DNA from: Burkholderiales bacterium
GTDB taxonomy: Bacteria > Pseudomonadota > Gammaproteobacteria > Burkholderiales > Burkholderiaceae_C
Direction of reading: 5' to 3'
Assembly (NCBI GenBank): GCA_026932425.1
Contig: JAIXKN010000075.1
Location: forward strand, 1-46,312
DNA: 46,312 nucleotides
This document shows positions 25,707 through 33,905 of the stretch, piece after piece. The notes beneath the pieces are model-generated. The model saw only the letters and a list, made by a program, of their open reading frames with translations. It was not told the DNA's origin and did no database searches. Positions within the stretch are counted from its first letter, which is position 1. Every line of letters starts with the position of its first letter. The translations under genes and the position numbers were made by a program.

Positions 25707-27483
25707 CGTGGGCAGCTCCATCGGGCTTGCGGTCGAGCGCAGTCCACTCATGCGGGTGCGGCTGAGGCCCTCGGGTGCGAGCATCGCGAGGCCGCCACCC
25801 AGCACCAGGGGTTGCCGCTCCCGATGCAAGCAGCGCAGCGAGCACGGCCGCCAGCACGATCAGCCAGGTCGGCTCGAGCGCGCCCCCGCCGCCGCCGCCC
25901 GTGTCCGGATCCGTGCTGTCCTGCCCGCCCACGGCCGCCGCAGCCAAACGCACCGCCCCTTCGGCGTCGAGCATTCCCGCGCCGCAGGTCGAGGTCGTGC
26001 ACGCACATTCGTCCTGGGTCAGCTCGTCCGGTAAGCGGCACAGCGGCACTTCCGGGCTTGCCGCAGCGACGAAGGGGCGCGCGCTCGCCTGCAGATGTTC
26101 GCGCACCTGGGACGGGCCGAGCGTCGGATTGGCCGAGAGCATCAGCGCCACCGCGCCGCTCACCAGCGCCGTCGCGTAGCTCGTGCCCACCGAGTAGTCG
26201 CGCGAGTCGGTGTAGACATTTTCCGCAGGCCCGCGCCTGCCGGTGTTCGTCGTCGTCAGGATCGGGTAGAGGCAGTCACCGATCAGGTTGACGCAGTTGC
26301 CTCCCGGTGCGGCGATCGTCACCTGCGGCCCGAGGCTCGAGAAACCCACCTTGGTTCCGATGTGCCGCAGACCCGTCACGGCGATCACGCCCGGACAGTT
26401 GCCCGGTGTCCCCACCGCGAGTCCCTCCTCGTTGCCTGCCGCGGCGACGATCACCACACCCGCAGCCGTTAGCCTGCCGATCGTGTCGCGATACGCCGAT
26501 GAGCAGACACCGGCCGATCCCAGGCTCAGGTTGATCACGCGCGCCGGCGTCGCGTTTCGGACCGGATTGCTGCCGAGCCCACCGGCCCAGAGCATCGCGG
26601 CGAGGATGTCGGAATCGTAGCCGCCGCAAGGCCCGAGCACGCGCACCGGCTGCACCCGGGCCCCGTAGCCGACCGAGGCCATGCCGAGGCGGTTGCCGGT
26701 CTGCGCGCCGATCAGGCCGGCCATCTTCGTGCCGTGCCAGCTGCTGTCGGCCGCCGGCTCGCCCGCATCGCACTGGCCCGCAGCCGACCAGTCGCCCGGG
26801 TCCGACGGGTCGGGGTCGCGGCCGTCGCCGTCGCGCGCCTCGTCGGCGTCGGCGATGAAGTCGTAGCCGGCGACGAGCTGGGCCGCAAGGTCCGGGTGAT
26901 CCGGACGCACGCCCGTGTCGAGGACGGCGACGACCAGATCCGGCGCGCCGGTGCTGATCGCCCAGGCGCCGACCGCGTTGATCGCGGAAACATGCGTCGT
27001 GTCCGGTGCACGCAGATACCACTGCCCGGATGCCGGCGAGACGCCGGGCCCGCCGGCAAAGAGCGGATCGTTGGGCAGCGCGAGCGCACGACGACGCTCG
27101 TCGGGCACGGCATACTCGATCTCGCTGTCGGCGGCCAGACGCTGTGCAAGCTGATGCGAAGACAGCCCGCGCGCGTGCAGCACCTGCGTGCGCTCGTCGA
27201 TCGCGCGACCATCCATCAAGGCAAGGCCCAGGCGCTGCGCGAGCGCCGCGGCCTGCCTCGGCTCCTGCGTCCCGCCACGCGCCTGCAGCGCCTGTCGCAT
27301 CAGGCTGCTGCCGGCCCGGTACTTGACGATCACGCGCGCGGAATCGGCGCCCGGCACGAGTGCCGGCGACTGCGACTGCGCAGCCGTCGCCGCCAGGGTC
27401 AGCGCGCAGGCGGCCAGCAGCGTCGCACCGCGCCTGCGCAGGCGGCGATCGAACCGCATACGCGGGAAGGCTTGGGCGTCCAT
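25699..27483 (-). CDS. Secreted subtilisin-like S8 protease with GlyGly-CTERM-like tail
   Basis: A 594-residue secreted serine protease. It has a signal peptide (basic start, hydrophobic stretch, cleavage near AAQSQ, residue 38), an I9-like propeptide (about 48-135, ARVIVKYRAGSS) and an S8 catalytic domain (about 155-515). The triad is Asp189 (VLDTGVRPDHPDL), His250 (SSWHGTKMAG) and Ser435 (VGTSYATALVSGA), with the oxyanion Asn in AAGNEEG. Several Cys pairs are present. The C-terminus has six consecutive Gly (529-534), a hydrophobic segment ([18 protein letters not shown]) and then WRPRDARTR, the plan of a GlyGly-CTERM sorting signal. A tail of about 35 residues follows the helix, longer than usual. 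The gene upstream encodes a rhombosortase-like protease, the enzyme type that cuts such signals. Start ATG 27483. Confidence 0.9.
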   Translation of the reverse strand: MDAQAFPRMRFDRRLRRRGATLLAACALTLAATAAQSQSPALVPGADSARVIVKYRAGSSLMRQALQARGGTQEPRQAAALAQRLGLALMDGRAIDERTQVLHARGLSSHQLAQRLAADSEIEYAVPDERRRALALPNDPLFAGGPGVSPASGQWYLRAPDTTHVSAINAVGAWAISTGAPDLVVAVLDTGVRPDHPDLAAQLVAGYDFIADADEARDGDGRDPDPSDPGDWSAAGQCDAGEPAADSSWHGTKMAGLIGAQTGNRLGMASVGYGARVQPVRVLGPCGGYDSDILAAMLWAGGLGSNPVRNATPARVINLSLGSAGVCSSAYRDTIGRLTAAGVVIVAAAGNEEGLAVGTPGNCPGVIAVTGLRHIGTKVGFSSLGPQVTIAAPGGNCVNLIGDCLYPILTTTNTGRRGPAENVYTDSRDYSVGTSYATALVSGAVALMLSANPTLGPSQVREHLQASARPFVAAASPEVPLCRLPDELTQDECACTTSTCGAGMLDAEGAVRLAAAAVGGQDSTDPDTGGGGGGALEPTWLIVLAAVLAALLASGAATPGAGWRPRDARTRGPQPHPHEWTALDRKPDGAAHDV

Positions 27484-27575
27484 GATGTTCGGTGTGCTCC
27501 TGTCCGCTACGGGCTGTGCGTGCGCGCGAAGCGGCGTAGTGTGCCCTTCCGCGAAACGGCCCATGCGTCGGGCTT

Positions 27576-28253
27576 TCACGGGCTTCTCACGCGCGCGGTG
27601 CTGGCTGTGGCGCGCACCCGACGCCGGCGCGGACCCTCGAGAACGCGCACGAGCAGCGCGCTGCCGAGCCCGGCGACGGCGCCGCAGAAGTGCGACCAGG
27701 GGGCGACCGCAATGCCAAGCGCCGGTGATTCGCGCAGCACCGGCCCGAATGGCTGCTCGAGCGCGAGCTTCAGCGCCAACCCCAGCAGCAGTCCTGCGCC
27801 GATCCAGCGCCCCACCCCCTTCGCGCCGCAGACGAGGTGAACGGCCAGTACCGCGACCCCGGCGTGCAGCACTCCCGAGAGCCCGAAGAAGTGCGCCAGC
27901 GGCGGCCCGAGCAGCCAGCCCAGCTGGGTGAGCGGCCACGCGAGCGCCCAGGCCAACGCCGAGTGAAGCGGCACGCGCCCGGCCCAGCCGAGTGCGCCGA
28001 CCAGCACCGCGCCGCCGACATTGAGCATCAGGTGCGCACGGCTGCCGTGGACGCAGGCTGCCGTCCACCAGCGCCAGGGTTCGGCTGCGGCAAGCTTCGG
28101 TTGCCAGTCGAGCGCCGCGGCCGGCCAGGCCTGCGCGATCACGCTGGCGAGCGCAAGCAGCCCCGCCAATGCAAGCCAGGCCCTGCCGGGCCGGTCGAAC
28201 ACATGGAGCGAGGCGTCGGACATCGCGTCCATGATGCCAGCGCGGTCGCCCAT
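27576..28253 (-). CDS. rrtA: Rhombosortase-like rhomboid intramembrane protease
   Basis: A 225-residue polytopic membrane protein of the rhomboid family, with about six hydrophobic segments. Rhomboid signatures are His69, His74 and Asn78 in HGSRAHLMLN, the catalytic Ser126 in GLSGVLHAG, and the catalytic His188 in APWSHFCGAVAGL. The small size and these motif variants resemble rhombosortase, the branch that cleaves GlyGly-CTERM signals. The next gene in the operon, 92 bp downstream, is a subtilase with such a signal, which strongly supports the pairing. In-frame starts at 28253, 28232 and 28223 cannot be separated, since none has a clear ribosome site. It diverges from the S9 peptidase gene. 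The assignment to rhombosortase rather than a general rhomboid rests on size and context. Confidence 0.82.
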   Translation of the reverse strand: MGDRAGIMDAMSDASLHVFDRPGRAWLALAGLLALASVIAQAWPAAALDWQPKLAAAEPWRWWTAACVHGSRAHLMLNVGGAVLVGALGWAGRVPLHSALAWALAWPLTQLGWLLGPPLAHFFGLSGVLHAGVAVLAVHLVCGAKGVGRWIGAGLLLGLALKLALEQPFGPVLRESPALGIAVAPWSHFCGAVAGLGSALLVRVLEGPRRRRVRATASTARVRSP

Positions 28254-28387
28254 CGCCGTGTGGCACAGTCGCGGCCGTCGACGACCCGCCGCACGGCCAG
28301 CAATCGATGATCGAAGATCCCGCGACCCCGTGCAGCGGCGCCCGAACCGGCCGACGAGGGCAAGGGCACATCGGTAGCACGCCCGCG

Positions 28388-30640
28388 ATGGACCTCACCC
28401 GCGCAACGCGCCGCGGCGTCCTGTCGATCCTGTGTTCCGGCCTTTGCCCCAGCTTCTCGACCATGTTCCACAGCCAGCCCGCATGGGCGGCGGCCCCTGC
28501 GATGAATCCGAGTCCCGAACCCGCCAGCGACGCAGATTCGATGCCACTATCCACTTCGCAGAACGAAGACCCCTATCTCTGGCTCGAGGAGGTGCAGGGC
28601 GAGCGGGCCCTCGCCTGGGTGCGGGAACGCAACGCGATCAGCGAGCGCGAGCTGCAGGCGGTTCCGGGCCACGCCGAGCGCGAGCGCGCGACCCTCGAGG
28701 TGCTGGACTCGCAGGCGCGCATCCCGGTCGTGCAGCGCGTCGGCCCCTGGCTCTATAACCTCTGGCAGGACGCGGCCAACCCGCGCGGGCTGTGGCGGCG
28801 CACGACGCTCGCCGAATACCGCAAGGCGAACCCCGACTGGGAGACCGTGCTCGACCTCGACGCGCTGGGCCGTGCCGAGGGCGAGAACTGGGTCTGGGGC
28901 GGCGCGCGACTGCTCGGCCCCGAATACCGGCTCGCGCTCGTGTCGCTGTCGCGCGGCGGTGCCGATGCGCATGTGGTGCGCGAATTCGACCTCGCCCTGC
29001 GACGCTTCGTCGCCGGCGGCTTCTTCGTTCCCGAAGCCAAGACCGACATCGACTGGATCGACGCCGACAGCGTCTACATCGGCAGCGACTTCGGCCCCGG
29101 AACGTTGACCGATTCGGGCTACCCGCGCGTGATCCGGCGCTGGACGCGCGGCCAGCCGCTGGCCGACGCAAGGACGGTGTTCGAGGGGCAGGCCGCGGAC
29201 GTCGCGGCATCGGCCTTCGTCGACCGCACACCCGGCTTCGAACGCAGCGGCTTCGTGCGCGCGACGAGCTTCTACGAATCGCGGCTGTGGCTGCTGCAGG
29301 ACGACGGCACGACGGTCGAGGTCGACAAGCCGCTGGATGCCTCCCTCGCGTTCTGGCGCGAACACCTGCTGCTGCAGCTGCGCAGCGACTGGACCGTCGC
29401 TGGCCGCACCTGGCGCGGCGGCAGCCTGCTGCTGGCGCGCGCCGATGCTTATCTGCGCGGGCAGCGCGAGTTCACGCTGCTGTTCGAGCCGACGCCGACA
29501 CGCTCGCTCGAGCACTGGGTGACGACGCGCACGCAGATCGTGCTCGTGATCCTGGACACCGTGAGCAGCCGCCTCGAAGCCTGGCGCCCGAACGAGGCGG
29601 CAGACTCCGGCCCGGTCGCGTGGCACCGGCGCGAACTGCCGGTGCCGCCGCTGTCCAGCGTCGCGATCGCGGCGCTGCACGACCCGCTGTTACCTGAGGA
29701 CGAGTTCGCCGAACACCTGTGGCTGCGCACGAGCAGCTTCCTTCGGCCCGACACACTCTCGCTTGCGCGCACCGACGGCGACCAGGTCGAGCCGCTGAAG
29801 TCGCTGCCGGCCTTCTTCGACGCCGAAGGCATGCGCGTCGAGCAGCGCTTCGCGCGCTCCGCCGACGGCACTCGGGTGCCCTACTTCGTCGTCTGGCCGC
29901 GCCAGCCGCGCAACGACGGCCACAACCCGACGCTGCTCTACGGCTACGGCGGCTTCGAAGTCGCGCTCACGCCCTCATACCTTGCGGTGATCGGGCGCAC
30001 CTGGCTCGCGCAGGGCGGCGTCTACGTGCTGGCCAACATCCGCGGCGGCGGCGAATTCGGCCCCGCCTGGCACCAGGCGGCGATCCTCGAGCACAAGCAG
30101 CGCAGCTACGACGACTTCGCCGCGGTGGCCACCGATCTAATCGAGCGCGGCGTCACGCAGCCGGCCCACCTGGGCATCCAGGGCGGCAGCAACGGCGGTC
30201 TGCTGGTCGGCGCGGTGATGCTGCAGCGCCCCGAGCTCTTCGCTGCCGTCGTCTGCCAGGTGCCGCTGCTGGACATGCGACGCTATCACCGGCTGCTTGC
30301 CGGCGCCTCGTGGATGGCCGAGTACGGCGACCCCGACGACCCGCGGCAGTGGGCCTGGATCGGCCGCTACAGCCCATACCAGAAGCTGCAGAGCCTGCAG
30401 TCGGGGCAGAAGCTGCCCGCGGCGCTGTTCACGACGAGCACGCGCGACGACCGCGTGCACCCCGGCCACGCACGCAAGATGGCGGCGCGCATGCTTGCGC
30501 TCGGTCAGATGCCGCTCTACTGGGAGAACACCGAAGGCGGACACGGCGGCGCGGCCGACAACGCGCAGCGCGCCCGCATGCGCGCGCTCGAGCTGAGCTT
30601 CCTCTGGCGCACCCTGTCGCCCAGTCCAGCAACACGATAG
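28388..30640 (+). CDS. Prolyl oligopeptidase family S9 peptidase, probably exported
   Basis: A 750-residue serine peptidase of the prolyl oligopeptidase family, cutting short peptides, usually after Pro or basic residues. A beta-propeller region spans about 80-480. The C-terminal alpha/beta domain carries Ser601 in GGSNGGLLVG, an Asp pair at 687-688 (TRDDRVHP) and His719 (EGGHGG). YGYGGFEVALTP and NIRGGGEFGPAWH are family landmarks. From ATG 28388 the N-terminus has paired Arg (ATRRGVLSI) and a hydrophobic stretch ending AWAAAPA, a possible Tat-type signal peptide, so the enzyme may act in the periplasm. ATG 28502 or 28541 would give a cytoplasmic form. It is the divergent neighbour of the rhombosortase gene and is followed 36 bp later by aat. 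Confidence 0.9.
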   Translation: MDLTRATRRGVLSILCSGLCPSFSTMFHSQPAWAAAPAMNPSPEPASDADSMPLSTSQNEDPYLWLEEVQGERALAWVRERNAISERELQAVPGHAERERATLEVLDSQARIPVVQRVGPWLYNLWQDAANPRGLWRRTTLAEYRKANPDWETVLDLDALGRAEGENWVWGGARLLGPEYRLALVSLSRGGADAHVVREFDLALRRFVAGGFFVPEAKTDIDWIDADSVYIGSDFGPGTLTDSGYPRVIRRWTRGQPLADARTVFEGQAADVAASAFVDRTPGFERSGFVRATSFYESRLWLLQDDGTTVEVDKPLDASLAFWREHLLLQLRSDWTVAGRTWRGGSLLLARADAYLRGQREFTLLFEPTPTRSLEHWVTTRTQIVLVILDTVSSRLEAWRPNEAADSGPVAWHRRELPVPPLSSVAIAALHDPLLPEDEFAEHLWLRTSSFLRPDTLSLARTDGDQVEPLKSLPAFFDAEGMRVEQRFARSADGTRVPYFVVWPRQPRNDGHNPTLLYGYGGFEVALTPSYLAVIGRTWLAQGGVYVLANIRGGGEFGPAWHQAAILEHKQRSYDDFAAVATDLIERGVTQPAHLGIQGGSNGGLLVGAVMLQRPELFAAVVCQVPLLDMRRYHRLLAGASWMAEYGDPDDPRQWAWIGRYSPYQKLQSLQSGQKLPAALFTTSTRDDRVHPGHARKMAARMLALGQMPLYWENTEGGHGGAADNAQRARMRALELSFLWRTLSPSPATR

Positions 30641-30676
30641 GGTTCGCCTGGGAGCGAAGGATTCGGAATCGCGCGC

Positions 30677-31447
30677 ATGCCACGCTGGATCGAGGACACC
30701 GACCCGCTGCCGCCCGGGCGCAGCGCGCTCGGCGCGGACAGCGAGGCGCCGGGGCTCGTCGCGGTCGGCGGCACGCTGACGACCGCGCGGCTGGAAGAGG
30801 CCTACCGCAAGGGCATCTTCCCCTGGTTCAGCCAGGGTCAGCCGGTGCTGTGGTGGAGCACCAACCCGCGCATGGTGCTGCCGGTGGCCGAGTTCCGCGT
30901 CAGCCATTCGCTGCGCAAGACGCTGCGCCGCTTTGCCGGCCGCGCCGGCTGCGAGATCCGCGTCGACCATGCCTGCGAAGCGGTGATCCGCGCCTGTGCG
31001 CAGGCGCCGCGCGAGGGCCAGGACGGGACCTGGATCGTCCCGGCGATGATCGAGGCCTACGCGCAGTGGCACCGCGAAGGCCGGGTGCACAGCTTCGAGA
31101 CCTGGATCGACGGCGAGCTGGTCGGCGGACTCTACGGCGTCGCGATCGGACGCATGTTCTTCGGCGAATCGATGTTCGCGCGCCGCAGCGACGCGTCGAA
31201 GATCGCGCTCGCGGCGCTCGTGGCCTGGTGCCGCGCGCACGACGTGCCGCTGATCGACTGCCAGCAGGAGACGCTGCACCTGGCGAGCATGGGTGCGCGG
31301 CCCGTCTCGCGCGCGGTCTTCGAGGCCCACCTCGAACAGGTGCTGCAGGCCGCGGATCGCACCGATTGGACCTATGATCCTTCGCTGTGGGACGAGCTGC
31401 TGCGGGCCGGGCACGGCGGCGGCAGCGAGCCCAGGGACGATCCGTGA
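30677..31447 (+). CDS. aat: Aat, leucyl/phenylalanyl-tRNA--protein transferase
   Basis: A 256-residue cytoplasmic enzyme that moves Leu or Phe from charged tRNA to the N-terminal Arg or Lys of a protein, creating a signal for ClpS/ClpAP degradation. Family motifs: [84 protein letters not shown] and [19 protein letters not shown]. Length is typical. ATG 30677 lies 36 bp after the S9 peptidase stop on the same strand. The stop overlaps the start of bpt as GTGA, so the two N-degron transferases are coupled. Confidence 0.96.
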   Translation: MPRWIEDTDPLPPGRSALGADSEAPGLVAVGGTLTTARLEEAYRKGIFPWFSQGQPVLWWSTNPRMVLPVAEFRVSHSLRKTLRRFAGRAGCEIRVDHACEAVIRACAQAPREGQDGTWIVPAMIEAYAQWHREGRVHSFETWIDGELVGGLYGVAIGRMFFGESMFARRSDASKIALAALVAWCRAHDVPLIDCQQETLHLASMGARPVSRAVFEAHLEQVLQAADRTDWTYDPSLWDELLRAGHGGGSEPRDDP

Positions 31448-32181
31448 CGCACCCGAAAGAACTTCCGCTCGATTCGCTGCAGTTCTACGCCACTGCACCG
31501 TATCCGTGCAGCTACCTGCCCGGCCGCATGGCGCGCTCGCAGGTCGCGACACCCAGCCACCTGATTCACGCGGATGCCTATTCCGCGCTCGTCAGCGCGG
31601 GCTTCCGGCGCAGCGGCATGTTCACCTACCGGCCATACTGCGAAGGCTGTCGCGCGTGCATTCCGCTGCGCATCCCCGTTGCGCGCTTCGCCCCGACACG
31701 CAGCCAGCGTCGCGCCTGGGCACAGCACCGCACGCTGCGCGCGCGCGTGCTGCGGCTGTGCTTCATGCCGGAGCACTACCGGCTCTACCTGCGCTACCAG
31801 TCCGGCCGCCACAGCGGCGGCGGGATGGACAACGACAGCGTCGACCAGTACACGCAGTTCCTGCTGCAGAGCCGCGTCAACTCGCGTCTGGTCGAGTTCC
31901 GCGAACCCGGCGACGACGGCGAGCCCGGTGCGCTGCGCATCGTCTCGATCCTCGACGTACTCAGCGACGGCATCTCGGCCGTCTACACCTTCTACGACCC
32001 CGACCCGCAGGCCAGCTACGGCACCTACAGCGTGCTCTGGCAGATCGACCAGACGCGCCAGCTCGGCCTGCCGCACGTCTACCTCGGCTACTGGATCGAG
32101 CACAGCCCGAAGATGGCGTACAAGTCGCGCTTCGTGCCGCACCAGCTGCTGATCGACGGGCGCTGGCAGGACGCGGCCTGA
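31444..32181 (+). CDS. bpt: Bpt, aspartate/glutamate leucyltransferase (arginyltransferase family)
   Basis: A 245-residue cytoplasmic transferase of the Ate1/Bpt family, which adds Leu to N-terminal Asp or Glu and feeds the same ClpS/ClpAP route as Aat. Recognised by [25 protein letters not shown]-type [21 protein letters not shown] with its Cys cluster, [31 protein letters not shown] and [21 protein letters not shown] 31444 is the start because it overlaps the aat stop by 4 bp. A complete gene of normal length. The pairing aat-bpt is common in this bacterial class. It ends convergent to the Nudix/MBL gene with 48 bp between. Confidence 0.95.
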   Translation: MTHPKELPLDSLQFYATAPYPCSYLPGRMARSQVATPSHLIHADAYSALVSAGFRRSGMFTYRPYCEGCRACIPLRIPVARFAPTRSQRRAWAQHRTLRARVLRLCFMPEHYRLYLRYQSGRHSGGGMDNDSVDQYTQFLLQSRVNSRLVEFREPGDDGEPGALRIVSILDVLSDGISAVYTFYDPDPQASYGTYSVLWQIDQTRQLGLPHVYLGYWIEHSPKMAYKSRFVPHQLLIDGRWQDAA

Positions 32182-32204
32182 ACCCTGGCCGACCGCCCGC
32201 CCTC

Positions 32205-32234
32205 GGCCTCCGCCTACCCGCCTACGGGCCTACG
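32205..32234. repeat. Short GCCTAC tandem repeat between convergent genes
   Basis: Three copies of an 8-bp unit beginning GCCTAC (starting near 32212, 32220 and 32228) follow a CCTCGGCCTCC lead-in. The last copy contains the stop codon of the Nudix/MBL gene (TAG on the minus strand). A closely similar CCGCCTAC-type repeat occurs at 44606-44650, also over the stop of a minus-strand gene. Confidence 0.5.
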
Positions 32235-33903
32235 CGCCGAGCCAGCGCCAGCGGTCCTCGCCCAGATCCTCGGCGCGCCCTTCGTCGCGCAGCTTCAGCA
32301 GATGCGCCAGCAGCGAGCGCCGCGCCACCGGGTGGATGCGCGGCGGCGCATCGGCGTAGACCTCGGGCAGCATCTCGTCGAGACTCGCCTCCCCGCGCGC
32401 GCGCAGCGCCTCGACGACCTTGGCCTCGCGCCGCAGCCGGTGCTCGATCAGCGCGCGCAGCACCGCGTGCGGCTCGGCGACGAGGAAGCCGTGCCCCGGC
32501 GCGAGCCACTGCAGGTCCTCGTCCAGCAGCGCCTGCAGGCTGCGCAGGTAGGCCGCCATGTCGCCGTCGGGCGGGTCGATCACGACGGTCGAGCCCTGCA
32601 TCACGTGGTCGCCGGTGAAGAGCAGCCGCTCCTGCTCGAGCAGCCAGCACAGATGATTGGACGCGTGGCCCGGCGTGTGGATCGCGCGCAGGCTCGTGCG
32701 TGCACTCAGTAGCAGCCGCTCGCCGTGCACCGGCTCGCGCGTCGGCGCGAACTCGGTGTCCTGGCCTCGCTCGTGCGCCGGTCGCCGCCCGAGCACGATC
32801 GCGCCGAAAGCCTGCGCCGCCGCCGCCGCGCCGGGACTGTGGTCGCGGTGCGTGTGCGTCGCCAGCACCCAGCGCACGCGGCCGGGGGCCGCCGCGCGCA
32901 GCGCCTGCAGGTGCACCGGATCGGCCGGCCCCGGGTCGATCAGCGCCCAGGAATCGGCGTCGGGGTCGCCGACGAAATAGCTGTTCGTCCCCGGTCCAGT
33001 CATCACCCCCGGATTGGGCGCGGTCACGCGCAGCACGCGCGGCGACAGCCGAACCGGCTGCCCGGCGACGAGTTCGGTCAGCGCATCGTGCGCAAGCCCG
33101 TCCGGGTCGAGCTTGCAGACCTCGGCATAAGCGAGGTGGTCAGGGAGGATGATCGTCGGCCCCTGGCGCGTGCGCGCATGCCGGGGCATCACGCGCGGGA
33201 TCGGCGCGGCCAGCCGCGTCGCGGCGGCGAGCGCCTCCTCGACCGAGCCATAGGCCGAGAGCTGCCGCAGGGTGCGTCGGGTCACCGGGAAGAGCTTGAA
33301 GCCGCGCTGCGGATCGAGCGCCGCGTCGGGCGGCAGCCACATCAGCTCGACGGCCTCGCCCTGATCGGCCTGTGCGACCTGCGAGGCCGGCGCCGCGGTG
33401 ACGAAGAAGCGCGTGTCGAAGCGCCGCGAAGTGCCCGGCGGCGTCAGCCAGTGGCTCCAGGCGAAGAAGCGGCGCAGGTCCAGCCGAAGCCCGAGCGCCT
33501 GGCAGGCCTCGGCCAAGGTCGCCTCGCGCCGCTGCAGGCGCTGCCGCCATTCGTCCCAGGCCGGTGTCGGCGCCGCGCTGCAGCCGGACTCGTCGCAGGC
33601 CAGCAGCAGGCCGATTTCCTCGAAGCTCTCGCGCACCGCGGCCAGCGCCAGCTCGAGGATGCCCCCGGGCAGCCCGTAGCGGGCGCTGAGCGCCGCATCG
33701 GTGGCGCCCAGGACGTAGCGCTCGGCTTCACGATCGTCGGCCTCGAGCACGCCGCCGGGAAAGACGGTGGCACCGCTGAGCCAGTCGCGTTCGCGCTCGG
33801 CGCGACGCAGCAGCAGCACCTCGAGTCCCGCCCGGCCATCGCGCAGCAGGAGCAGCGACGCCGAAAGCCGCGCGTCCGGTGGCGCCGTATAGCCCTGGTT
33901 CAT
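32230..33903 (-). CDS. Nudix hydrolase fused to metallo-beta-lactamase-fold hydrolase
   Basis: A 557-residue cytoplasmic two-domain protein. The N-terminal half (about 10-240) is a Nudix domain of the NUDT19/NUDT7-like type: TVFPGGVLEADD, then after an insert the Nudix core RESFEEIGL (91-99). Such enzymes cleave nucleoside diphosphate-linked compounds, often CoA derivatives. The C-terminal half (about 270-557) is a metallo-beta-lactamase fold of the LACTB2/RNase Z-like branch, with HTHRDH (350-355), TPGHASNHLCW and FTGDHVM as metal sites. Start: ATG 33903, with GGAGG 8 nt upstream. It lies one reading-frame step after the racemase stop (33906), so both genes are probably translated together. 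A link to acyl-CoA turnover is inferred from that neighbour. The substrate is unknown. Confidence 0.87.
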   Translation of the reverse strand: MNQGYTAPPDARLSASLLLLRDGRAGLEVLLLRRAERERDWLSGATVFPGGVLEADDREAERYVLGATDAALSARYGLPGGILELALAAVRESFEEIGLLLACDESGCSAAPTPAWDEWRQRLQRREATLAEACQALGLRLDLRRFFAWSHWLTPPGTSRRFDTRFFVTAAPASQVAQADQGEAVELMWLPPDAALDPQRGFKLFPVTRRTLRQLSAYGSVEEALAAATRLAAPIPRVMPRHARTRQGPTIILPDHLAYAEVCKLDPDGLAHDALTELVAGQPVRLSPRVLRVTAPNPGVMTGPGTNSYFVGDPDADSWALIDPGPADPVHLQALRAAAPGRVRWVLATHTHRDHSPGAAAAAQAFGAIVLGRRPAHERGQDTEFAPTREPVHGERLLLSARTSLRAIHTPGHASNHLCWLLEQERLLFTGDHVMQGSTVVIDPPDGDMAAYLRSLQALLDEDLQWLAPGHGFLVAEPHAVLRALIEHRLRREAKVVEALRARGEASLDEMLPEVYADAPPRIHPVARRSLLAHLLKLRDEGRAEDLGEDRWRWLGA

Positions 33904-33905
33904 GC

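Noticed and set aside
25741-25850. A frameshift that would give the subtilase a normal short GlyGly-CTERM end
   Set aside because: Neither other frame gives an Arg cluster right after the helix followed by an early stop, so I see no support for an indel.
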